Below are positions 1 through 5,281 of a DNA stretch of 5,506 bases, piece by piece. Origin of the DNA: JAZDLO01 sp043801935 (GTDB lineage: Bacteria; Actinomycetota; Thermoleophilia; RBG-16-64-13). Below the pieces are notes generated by a model. It searched no databases. It was given only the letters and a program-made list of their open reading frames with translations, and was not told the origin of the DNA. The DNA lies in the NCBI GenBank assembly GCA_043801935.1, contig JAZDLO010000108.1:1-5506 (forward strand), in the 5' to 3' direction. How positions within the stretch are numbered: position 1 is the first letter of the stretch; each line of letters begins with the position of its first letter. Position numbers and translations under genes: made by a program.

Positions 1-173
1 CCGGCTTCGTCGGTCCCGGCCAGGCGGAGATCCAATCCCCCCGCGGCTCGTCCGCGCTCGGCGAGCAGGCATTTGTCGAACTTGAAGGGGTCGCAGGCCC
101 TGCCCCGGCGCGGGCGGCCTCCCGGCCCCTGCCTCTCCCTCGCTGAGCGTTCTCCTGGACCGCCCCCTACCAT
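1..173 (-). CDS. rnhB: Ribonuclease HII, N-terminal part (runs off window)
   Basis: RNase HII cuts the RNA strand of RNA/DNA hybrids and removes ribonucleotides misincorporated in DNA. Only the first 57 complete codons are visible, so this is a partial gene. Reading leftwards from an ATG at 173-171, the frame is open to the edge and contains DPFKFDKCLLAERG followed by LAGTDEAG. The latter is the family's first catalytic motif ((I/V)AG-x-DEAGRG); Asp55 and Glu56 would be the first two metal-binding acidic residues. The FxFD...LL stretch before it is typical of actinobacterial-type RNase HII with an N-terminal extension, longer than the roughly 16 residues before this motif in E. coli. The ATG lies 13 nt after the second lepB stop, without a clear Shine-Dalgarno, so the exact start is uncertain. 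rnhB after lepB/rplS is a classic gene order, which supports the call. The rest of the active site lies outside the window. Confidence 0.88.
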   Translation of the reverse strand, partial: MVGGGPGERSARERQGPGGRPRRGRACDPFKFDKCLLAERGRAAGGLDLRLAGTDEA

Positions 174-186
174 GGAACGGGCCGAG

Positions 187-792
187 CTAGAGGCCGCTGA
201 TGTGACCGAGCGGCCAGTATATGGCGAAGGCCTCGCCCATGATGGCCTCCTCGCTCACCGGTCCGAAGACGCGGCTGTCTCCGCTGTTGTTCCGGTTGTC
301 GCCCATGGCCCAGACAAATCCCTGGAAGATGGTCGTCTCGGGGTACTCGTCGACGATCGGATGCTGCTTGATGAAAGGCTCGTCTTGGGCCACCCCGTTG
401 ACGTACAGCAGCCCGTCGTGCACGGCGATCGTGTCACCTCCCACGGCCACCACGCGCTTGATGAACGGGTCTGATCCAGGCCGCCCGGGCGGATGGAACA
501 CGATGATGTCGCCCCGTTGCGGGGAGCGGAAGCGATAGACCAGCCGGTTGACCAACACCCGGTCGCCCTCGACCAGGGTAGGCTCCATCGACGGAGAGGG
601 AATGGCAAAAGGCTTGACGACGAACTGCTGGACGATGAGGGCCAACACAAAAGCGGCCGCCACTATGACGACCACCTCGATGACCCAGCGAAGGGTGCGA
701 TTGCGCCGCTTCGGGGCCGCTGCCGCAAGAGGCTTCTCCGCAGCCTCGACAGGCTCCGGCTCGGCCAGAGAGCCCGAATCCGGTTCGCTCAC
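187..792 (-). CDS. lepB: Signal peptidase I (second copy, LepB2)
   Basis: Type I signal peptidase, a membrane-anchored serine protease that removes signal peptides from exported proteins on the outer face of the membrane. It has 201 residues. A cytosolic Pro/Glu/Ala-rich tail (1-30) is followed by one hydrophobic segment (about 34-57). Next come the nucleophile motif IPSPSMEPTL (Ser68), the general-base lysine in FIKRVVAVGGD (Lys112) and the MGDNRNNSGDSR box (163-174). The oxyanion-type serine two residues before the nucleophile (Ser66, like E. coli Ser88) is present, so the enzyme should be active. The start is GTG at 792-790, preceded by a GAGGG Shine-Dalgarno-like run; it lies 14 nt after rplS, so the two are probably cotranscribed. 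It is a paralog of the lepB at 1307-1954, with highly similar catalytic boxes even at the DNA level, and rplS lies between them. The shorter, compact form suggests this is the standard copy. Confidence 0.96.
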   Translation of the reverse strand: MSEPDSGSLAEPEPVEAAEKPLAAAAPKRRNRTLRWVIEVVVIVAAAFVLALIVQQFVVKPFAIPSPSMEPTLVEGDRVLVNRLVYRFRSPQRGDIIVFHPPGRPGSDPFIKRVVAVGGDTIAVHDGLLYVNGVAQDEPFIKQHPIVDEYPETTIFQGFVWAMGDNRNNSGDSRVFGPVSEEAIMGEAFAIYWPLGHISGL

Positions 793-806
793 CGGGCCCT
801 CGCCCC

Positions 807-1151
807 TCAGATACGCTTCTCTTTGACGCGTGCCTTCTTGCCCAGTTTCTCGCGCAGGTAGTAGAGCTTGGCGCGCGCCACATCGCCGACAGCGGTGACC
901 TCGATCTTCTCTATCTTGGGAGAATGAAGGGGGAACGTGCGCTCCACGCCGACCCCGAAGGACTGTTTGCGCACCGTGAAGGTCTCCCTGGATCCGTGGC
1001 CCTGTTTGCGGATGCAGAAGCCCTGGAAGACCTGCACCCTCTCCCGGCTCCCCTCGACCACCTTGAAATGCACACGCAAGGTGTCGCCGGATTTGAAACC
1101 CGGGATGTCCTCTCGGAGTTGCCCCCGCTCGAATTCTTCAATCGCGCCCAT
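807..1151 (-). CDS. rplS: 50S ribosomal protein L19
   Basis: L19 is a component of the large subunit at the interface with 30S. The 114-residue length is normal. The sequence has the family hallmarks in order: an N-terminal helix IEEFE with IPGFKSGDTLRVH (16-28), VVEGSRERVQVFQG (31-44), RETFTVRK (56-63), the signature GVGVERTFPLHSP (66-78), then KIEKIEV and AKLYYLR, ending in a basic tail. The start is ATG 1151-1149, with only a weak upstream AGGT as a ribosome-binding signal. Unlike the other genes here it sits after a long gap containing a hairpin and a promoter candidate, so it may be transcribed separately from the ffh–lepB block. Its normal partner trmD is not adjacent; a lepB copy lies between them. 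Confidence 0.97.
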   Translation of the reverse strand: MGAIEEFERGQLREDIPGFKSGDTLRVHFKVVEGSRERVQVFQGFCIRKQGHGSRETFTVRKQSFGVGVERTFPLHSPKIEKIEVTAVGDVARAKLYYLREKLGKKARVKEKRI

Positions 1152-1217
1152 GTAAGTACCTAGCCCTAACTTAGTCCTGCGTCAGCTCGACAAGCCACAC
1201 CCACGAAAAGCCAGCAG

Positions 1218-1246
1218 ACTTTAGAGCATACCGACCGTGATTACAA
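1218..1246 (-). promoter_or_regulatory. Candidate promoter for rplS–lepB2–rnhB
   Basis: On the minus strand TTGTAA (1246-1241) is followed after exactly 17 nt by TAAAGT (1223-1218). This fits a sigma70/SigA-type -35/-10 pair; the -10 matches the actinobacterial TANNNT pattern. Transcription would start near 1211, giving a leader of about 60 nt before the rplS ATG. The -35 begins directly after the inverted repeat at 1247-1270. The call is based on the motif and spacing only. Confidence 0.45.
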
Positions 1247-1270
1247 CCCGGAATGCCCCGGCATTCCGGG
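1247..1270 (-). terminator. Perfect inverted repeat, probable terminator or processing hairpin after lepB1
   Basis: CCCGGAATGCC and GGCATTCCGGG form a perfect 11-bp stem separated by 2 nt (in practice 10 bp with a 4-nt loop). It lies 36 nt after the stop of the first lepB and before rplS. On the minus strand it is followed by TTGTAATC, a poor U-tract, so a fully intrinsic terminator is uncertain. It could be a partial attenuator or an mRNA 3'-end stabiliser. The position between two transcription units favours a terminator-like role. Confidence 0.6.
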
Positions 1271-1306
1271 ACTCGGCGTTTCGCGCTCCGAAGCCGGCGG
1301 CAGCGA

Positions 1307-1954
1307 CTATGCGCCCCCCCAGTGCGGGATGGGCCAGTAGATTACAAACGCTCCGCCGATGATGGAATCGGCGCTGATGGGGCCGAAGAGCCGGCTGTCT
1401 CCGCTGTTGTTACGATTGTCGCCCATCACAAACACGTGTCCCTGGGGGATGGTCGTCTCCGGGTATTCGCCCCGGAAGCTCTGCTCGAGCAGATAGGGCT
1501 CATCCAGAGCGACTCCGTTCACATAGAGAGATCCGTCATGTATGGCCACGCGGTCGCCGGCCACTGCAACGATACGCTTGACCAAGTCCTCGTCGGCGTT
1601 CACGGGGGAATGGAAGACCACCACGTCGCCGCTCTTGGGATCCCTGAAGTGATAGACGAGCCGGTTGAGCAGGATACGGTCGCCTTCGTGGAGGGTGGGC
1701 TTCATCGATATCTGATGGATCGTGAACGGCTTGAGGAGAAAGAACTGCACCAACATGGCGATGGCAAAAGCCGCCGCCACGATGACCACGATCTCGACCA
1801 CGATCCCTAAGAGGGTGCGGCTCTTCTTGCCCGCCTCGGCCGCATGTGATCCCGCCCTCGAGTCCGTGCGCCGCGGAGCCGCCGGGCCGGTCCTTGCCTG
1901 CGCCGGCGGTTCGCCCCGCCTATCGCGGTCCCGTTGATCGGTCCCGGCGCTCAA
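1307..1954 (-). CDS. lepB: Signal peptidase I (first copy, LepB1)
   Basis: Type I signal peptidase of 215 residues. It has a long Arg/Pro/Ala-rich cytosolic tail (1-45), one transmembrane segment (about 46-74), the nucleophile motif ISMKPTL (Ser83), the lysine of DLVKRIVAVAGD (Lys116) and the MGDNRNNSGDSR box (167-178). The Ser-Lys dyad is intact. Odd point: the residues before the nucleophile are IHQISM rather than the usual IPS-x-SM, so the position equal to E. coli Ser88 (oxyanion hole) is Gln81. The start is TTG 1954-1952, overlapping the trmD stop as TTGA and preceded at 1968-1962 by AAGGGGG with a 7-nt spacer. No ATG or GTG lies earlier in the tail, so TTG is the best choice. It is translationally coupled to trmD. 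The last codons contain a run of seven G, next to the stop. The other lepB copy lies beyond rplS. Confidence 0.95.
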   Translation of the reverse strand: MSAGTDQRDRDRRGEPPAQARTGPAAPRRTDSRAGSHAAEAGKKSRTLLGIVVEIVVIVAAAFAIAMLVQFFLLKPFTIHQISMKPTLHEGDRILLNRLVYHFRDPKSGDVVVFHSPVNADEDLVKRIVAVAGDRVAIHDGSLYVNGVALDEPYLLEQSFRGEYPETTIPQGHVFVMGDNRNNSGDSRLFGPISADSIIGGAFVIYWPIPHWGGA

Positions 1955-2700
1955 ACCCGTTCCCCCTTGACTCCCACGCTCGTGTTGGCGCCCTTTGGAC
2001 CGAGCCGCTCAGACTCCTGTACCCACGGCGATGGACGCGCGTTTTCTTTGCGCCAGCGGGCGACGGCGCCGTGGTCTCCGCTGAGTAGTACCGGCGGCAC
2101 CTCCACGCCGGCGTATTCGCGCGGCCGCGTGTAATGGGGATACTCCACCATGCCTTCCAACTCCTCGCTGAAGGACTCCTCCAGCACGCTGTCTGCGTTC
2201 CCCATTGAGCCAGGCAGGTGGCGTATGACAGCTTCGACCAGGGCCAAAGCCGCCACCTCGCCGCCGGCGAGCACGTAAGGCCCGATGGAGACCGAGCCGG
2301 TCGCCAGAAGCACTTCCACTCGAGCATCGAATCCCTCGAAGCGGCCGCAGAGAAGAACGAGATCGCGATCGCTCCGCGACAATTCAAGGCCGAAGCGATG
2401 GTCAAAGGGCCGTCCCCCGGCGCAAAGCACGTAGACGTCGCGGGCGTCGCGCACCTGCCCGGCCGGCTCCCCGAAAACCTGTTCGAGGGCCGCCGCCACT
2501 ATGTCCACCCGAGTGACCATCCCCGGCCCCCCACCATAGGGAGAGTCATCGACCTCATGATGCGGAAGCGGGCTGTAGTCCCGGATGTTATGCACGCCGA
2601 TAGCGGCGGCGTCGCAATCGATCGCGGTCGAGACCGGGTGCTGGGTCAGGAACCAGTTGAAGGCCTCCGGAACCAGTGTGAAGATATCGATGCGCTTCAT
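1951..2700 (-). CDS. trmD: tRNA (guanine-N1-)-methyltransferase
   Basis: TrmD uses S-adenosylmethionine to make m1G37 in tRNAs that have G36-G37, preventing +1 frameshifts. It has 249 residues. Visible family motifs are IDIFTLVPEAF (4-14), DDSPYGGGPGMV (51-62), CGRFEGFDARV of the trefoil-knot SAM site (118-128), SIGPYVLAGGE (138-148), EYPHYTRP (186-193) and VPPVLLSGDHGAVARWR (201-217). Arg160 matches the catalytic Arg154 of E. coli. The general base Asp169 of E. coli aligns with Glu175 in LEESF, and the Asp of SIGDYVL is Pro141. The C-terminus lacks the usual R-T-x-x-RRPDLL stretch and ends in a Gly/Lys/Val tail; neither alternative frame restores it, so it does not look like a simple frameshift. 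The start ATG 2700-2698 overlaps the rimM stop by ATGA, so the two are coupled. Confidence 0.96.
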   Translation of the reverse strand: MKRIDIFTLVPEAFNWFLTQHPVSTAIDCDAAAIGVHNIRDYSPLPHHEVDDSPYGGGPGMVTRVDIVAAALEQVFGEPAGQVRDARDVYVLCAGGRPFDHRFGLELSRSDRDLVLLCGRFEGFDARVEVLLATGSVSIGPYVLAGGEVAALALVEAVIRHLPGSMGNADSVLEESFSEELEGMVEYPHYTRPREYAGVEVPPVLLSGDHGAVARWRKENARPSPWVQESERLGPKGANTSVGVKGERV

Positions 2701-3320
2701 CGCCGGATGGCGCCACCCGGGCCACGACCCACATCAGCGTCGTCTCTCTCACCGGATTCCTCGCCGTCACCAAGCTCCTCGGTTCCGCCGAGGAAGCTGG
2801 GGCTGATCACCACGAAGCCTTCTGCCACCGCCACGGTGGGCACAGCCGCCAGCACGAAAGGGATCATGGTTTCCGCGCCGGCTCCGGAGGAGATGACCAG
2901 CAGGGCATGCGCGGGCGACTCGACCACATCGATCACTCGGCCGACGACGACCCCTTCGGGATCTCGAGCCTCCAGACCGATGAGATCGAAGGGGTAGTAC
3001 TCACCCTCATCCAAATCGGGCAGTTGGTTGGATCGGATCTCGAGCACGTGGCCACGCAGGGCCTCGGCAGCGTCGCGGTCGGCGACGTCCCGGAAGGCCA
3101 CGATGGGAAAGCCCGCATCGCCCCGGACGGTCTCGATGGTCAGCGACACCTGCTCCCGCAGGCGCGGCCCAGCGATGCCCAGACGTTCCGGGCGAGCATA
3201 GAGCACAGATGCGGGCGCGAACCGTTCAGGGTTGTCCGAGCTGGGTAGCACTCGCACCTCTCCGTGCACGCCGTGAGGCCGGGATACCCGTCCCACCTCG
3301 ATCCACTCCGGGCGAGACAT
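2697..3320 (-). CDS. rimM: 16S rRNA processing protein RimM
   Basis: RimM binds S19 and helps maturation of the 30S head. It has 207 residues. The N-terminal RimM domain begins WIEVGRVSRPHGVHGEVRV (6-24) and runs to about residue 95, with FRDVADRDAAEALRGHVLEI near its end. The PRC-barrel domain follows from about 100, with LPDLDEGEYYPFDLIGLEA at its start, GVVVGRVIDVVESPAHALLVI in its centre and MIPFV towards its end. A non-conserved tail rich in Gly, Glu and Asp (about 178-207) makes the protein somewhat longer than typical (about 170-180). The start is ATG 3320-3318, 6 nt after khpA; the stop overlaps the trmD ATG. Standard neighbours are rpsP upstream and trmD downstream. Confidence 0.96.
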   Translation of the reverse strand: MSRPEWIEVGRVSRPHGVHGEVRVLPSSDNPERFAPASVLYARPERLGIAGPRLREQVSLTIETVRGDAGFPIVAFRDVADRDAAEALRGHVLEIRSNQLPDLDEGEYYPFDLIGLEARDPEGVVVGRVIDVVESPAHALLVISSGAGAETMIPFVLAAVPTVAVAEGFVVISPSFLGGTEELGDGEESGERDDADVGRGPGGAIRR

Positions 3321-3326
3321 GACCCG

Positions 3327-3557
3327 TCAGTCTACGATCTCGACGGTGGCCTGCTTGCCGTCCTTGACGGCGCTTGCTTTCACCACGGTCCTCAAAGCTC
3401 GGGCGATCCGGCCTTGCTTGCCGATCACCCTGCCTATGTCCTCCGGGGCCACACTGAGCCGGAGCACTACGCTGTTATCGGACTCGGTCGCTTCGACCCG
3501 AACCTGCTCGGGGTGGTCGACGAGAGATCGAGCCAGGAATTCGAGCAGCTCTTTCAC
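3327..3557 (-). CDS. khpA: KH-domain RNA-binding protein KhpA (YlqC family)
   Basis: A small 76-residue single-KH-domain protein. In Gram-positive bacteria KhpA forms dimers or pairs with KhpB and binds many RNAs, affecting cell division and elongation. The KH core is seen as VVLRLSVAPEDIGRVIGKQGRIARALRTVV, with the nucleic-acid-binding GxxG loop GKQG at 46-49, and the domain ends in VEIVD. The N-terminal LLEFLARSLVDHPEQVRV is typical of the YlqC family. The GTG start (3557-3555) follows the rpsP TAG with no spacer at all (TAG-GTG), so translation is probably coupled to rpsP; AAAGG within the end of rpsP may be its ribosome-binding site. The position between rpsP and rimM is conserved in Firmicutes and Actinobacteria. 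Confidence 0.94.
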   Translation of the reverse strand: MKELLEFLARSLVDHPEQVRVEATESDNSVVLRLSVAPEDIGRVIGKQGRIARALRTVVKASAVKDGKQATVEIVD

Positions 3558-3800
3558 CTAGACGATGCCTTTCAGACTAAGGAGTTTGCGCACCGTATCG
3601 GAGGGCTGAGCGCCGCATTCCAGCCACTTCTTGGCTTTGGCCTCGTCCACTTCGATAACGGACGGATCGTTCTGCGGATTGTAGTAGCCGATGGTCTCAA
3701 TGAACCGGCCATCGCGGGCCCGGCGAGAGTCCGCCACTACGATGCGGTACGTAGGACGTTTCTTGCTGCCGCGACGCGTCAGTCGAATAGCTGTTGCCAT
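3558..3800 (-). CDS. rpsP: 30S ribosomal protein S16
   Basis: S16 is an early-assembly 30S protein that binds the 5' domain of 16S rRNA. The 80 residues match the usual length. Hallmarks are AIRLTRRGSKKRPTYRIVVADSR at the N-terminus, then DGRFIETIGYYNP (30-42) and a C-terminal region with KAKKWLECGAQPSDTVRKLL (55-74). The start is ATG 3800-3798, preceded by GGAGGTGA at 3811-3804, the strongest Shine-Dalgarno in the window, as expected for a highly expressed ribosomal gene. It lies 16 nt after ffh and abuts khpA. Confidence 0.97.
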   Translation of the reverse strand: MATAIRLTRRGSKKRPTYRIVVADSRRARDGRFIETIGYYNPQNDPSVIEVDEAKAKKWLECGAQPSDTVRKLLSLKGIV

Positions 3801-3803
3801 TGG

Positions 3804-3811
3804 TCACCTCC
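3804..3811 (-). promoter_or_regulatory. Shine-Dalgarno of rpsP
   Basis: GGAGGTGA on the minus strand ends 3 nt before the rpsP ATG and pairs well with the 16S 3' end. It is much stronger than the sites of neighbouring genes, suggesting that S16 is made in excess of the other products of the same mRNA. Confidence 0.8.
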
Positions 3812-3816
3812 CCCCT

Positions 3817-5151
3817 TTAGCTCGGGTTCCCGAACATCTGGAACGGGTTTTTGGGCACACGGCCCGAACCCAGTTGCTTCATCATCTTCTGTACCTGTTT
3901 GAACTGAGTGAGAAGCTGGTTCACGGCCTGGATATCGGAGCCTGAACCGATCGCAATGCGCCGGCGGCGGCTGCCGTTGATGAGCTCGGGATGGCGACGT
4001 TCCTCCGCCGTCATGGAATGGATGACGGCCTGGATCTTGTCGAAGGCCTTGTCGTCCACCTGCAGCCCCTTGAGCTTGGCCGAAGGGATGCCGGGAATCA
4101 TGCCCAGGAGGCTGGAAAGCGATCCCATCTTCCGCACCTGCTGGATCTGCTCAAGGAAATCATCGAAGGTGAACGTGCTCTTGCGCAGGCGCTGCTCCAG
4201 TTCTCGCGCCTTCTCCTCGTCGATGCTGCGTTCTGCCTTCTCGATGAGCGAGAGCACATCGCCCATGCCCAAGATGCGCGAGGCCACCCGGTCGGGATGA
4301 AAATACTCGAAGTTGTCGAGTTTCTCGCCACTACTGGCGAACTTGATGGGCTTGCCGGTGACGGCCCGGACCGAGAGGGCGGCGCCGCCACGGGCATCGC
4401 CGTCCATCTTCGTGAGTACGACCCCGTCGAACTGCACCTGCTGCTGAAACTGCAGGGCCACGTTCACAGCGTCCTGCCCGGTCATTGCGTCAAGGACGAG
4501 CAGGATGTTATGGGGCTTCACGATGCTACGGATGCGCACCAACTCATCCATGAGCTTCTCATCGATATGGAGCCGGCCGGCGGTGTCGACGATCAGCACG
4601 TCGCGCCCCTTGTCCCGCGCCCATTCCACTCCGTGCTTGGCGATGTCCACCGGGTCGGAGGTGGTACCCTCATCGTACACCGGGACCCCCAGCTGTTGGC
4701 CCAGGCTCTTGAGTTGATCCACGGCGGCAGGCCGGTAGACGTCTCCCGCCACCAAGCCGGGGCTCTTGCCTTGAGCCAGCAGGAAATTGGCCAGCTTGCC
4801 ACAGGCGGTGGTCTTGCCGGAGCCCTGCAGGCCCACCATCATGATGACCGTGGGCAGCCGGGGCGAAAACGTGAGCTTCGTGGTGGCCGAACCCATGAGA
4901 GCGGTGAGTTCTTCGTTGACGATCTTGACGAACTGCTGCGCGGGAGTCAGGCTCTCGAGGACCCCGGTGCCCAGAGCCCGCTCCTTGACCTTGTCGACGA
5001 ACTGCTTGACCACCTTGTAGTGGACGTCGGCCTCCAGCAAGGCCAGACGAATCTCGCGAGCAGCCCGCTCCACGTCCTTGTCCGTGAGCTTACCCTGCCT
5101 CTTGAGGCCGTCGAACGCGGTCTGCAGCTTGTCTGAGAGGGAATCGAACAC
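3817..5151 (-). CDS. ffh: Signal recognition particle GTPase Ffh (SRP54)
   Basis: Ffh, with SRP RNA, binds signal sequences of nascent membrane proteins and delivers ribosomes to FtsY at the membrane. The 444 residues match the family. The N domain helical bundle covers about 1-90 (MFDSLSDKLQ, EIRLALLEADVHYKVVK). The G domain has GLQGSGKTT (P-loop, 107-115), GDVYRPAAVDQL (136-147), DTAGR (189-193) and TKMDGDARGG (247-256). The Met-rich M domain is from about 325, with KMGSLSSLLGMIPG (341-354) and RRRIAIGSGSDIQAVNQLL (RNA-binding region, 386-404). The G5-region reads SSGEK instead of the common GTGEK/GVGEK. The start is GTG 5151-5149, with AAGGTGA just upstream (5161-5155); it gives the conserved MFDSLSDKL terminus. 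It is first in the operon, downstream of a clear promoter. No ftsY is visible immediately upstream. Confidence 0.98.
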   Translation of the reverse strand: MFDSLSDKLQTAFDGLKRQGKLTDKDVERAAREIRLALLEADVHYKVVKQFVDKVKERALGTGVLESLTPAQQFVKIVNEELTALMGSATTKLTFSPRLPTVIMMVGLQGSGKTTACGKLANFLLAQGKSPGLVAGDVYRPAAVDQLKSLGQQLGVPVYDEGTTSDPVDIAKHGVEWARDKGRDVLIVDTAGRLHIDEKLMDELVRIRSIVKPHNILLVLDAMTGQDAVNVALQFQQQVQFDGVVLTKMDGDARGGAALSVRAVTGKPIKFASSGEKLDNFEYFHPDRVASRILGMGDVLSLIEKAERSIDEEKARELEQRLRKSTFTFDDFLEQIQQVRKMGSLSSLLGMIPGIPSAKLKGLQVDDKAFDKIQAVIHSMTAEERRHPELINGSRRRRIAIGSGSDIQAVNQLLTQFKQVQKMMKQLGSGRVPKNPFQMFGNPS

Positions 5152-5186
5152 TCGTCACCTTGCCGTCCGGGGGCGCCATGCGGGCA

Positions 5187-5215
5187 CCGCTACGCAGCGG
5201 CCTCGTTTCGGCCGC
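5187..5215 (-). promoter_or_regulatory. Two overlapping hairpins in the ffh 5' leader
   Basis: On the minus strand GCGGCC-7 nt-GGCCGC (5215-5197) forms a perfect 6-bp stem, and CCGCT-GCGT-AGCGG (5200-5187) a perfect 5-bp stem. They share 5200-5197, so only one can form fully at a time. Both fall in the leader predicted between the promoter and the ffh GTG, upstream of the Shine-Dalgarno. They may modulate transcript folding or ffh expression. No known leader family is recognised. Confidence 0.4.
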
Positions 5216-5224
5216 GAGGGAGGG

Positions 5225-5253
5225 AGTTTACTCGCCGCCGGAAGTCCCGTCAA
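5225..5253 (-). promoter_or_regulatory. Promoter of the ffh operon
   Basis: On the minus strand TTGACG (5253-5248) and TAAACT (5230-5225) are separated by exactly 17 nt. The -35 matches the TTGACA consensus at five of six positions, and the -10 fits TANNNT. This is the best sigma70/SigA-type promoter in the window. Transcription would start near 5218, giving a leader of about 65-70 nt before ffh. It probably drives ffh–rpsP–khpA–rimM–trmD–lepB. Confidence 0.72.
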
Positions 5254-5269
5254 ACCGCCATCGGTAGGT

Positions 5270-5275
5270 TAGACT
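5270..5275 (+). promoter_or_regulatory. Candidate divergent -10 element
   Basis: TAGACT on the plus strand matches the actinobacterial -10 pattern TANNNT and lies exactly 6 nt before an ATG at 5282, the geometry of leaderless transcripts. No good -35 is seen at 16-18 nt; that interval overlaps the -35 of the ffh promoter on the other strand. If real, the two promoters are divergent and overlapping. Confidence 0.3.
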
Positions 5276-5281
5276 AGGACG

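Noticed and set aside
1951..2060. Frameshift in the trmD 3' end explaining the missing RRPDLL segment
   Set aside because: Neither alternative frame encodes the missing motif, and the annotated frame ends in a stop neatly coupled to the lepB start.
2218..2997. A 259-codon plus-strand open frame across trmD and rimM
   Set aside because: It overlaps two secure genes on the other strand, and its sequence is low-complexity Pro/Ser/Thr at the end; it is a shadow frame.
3264..3902. A 212-codon plus-strand open frame across rimM, khpA, rpsP and the ffh end
   Set aside because: It is antisense to four well-supported coding regions with no family motif.
3991..5136. A 381-codon plus-strand open frame antisense to ffh
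   Set aside because: It lies entirely opposite a certain ffh and is a mirror of its GC-rich codon pattern; the translation shows no recognisable domain.
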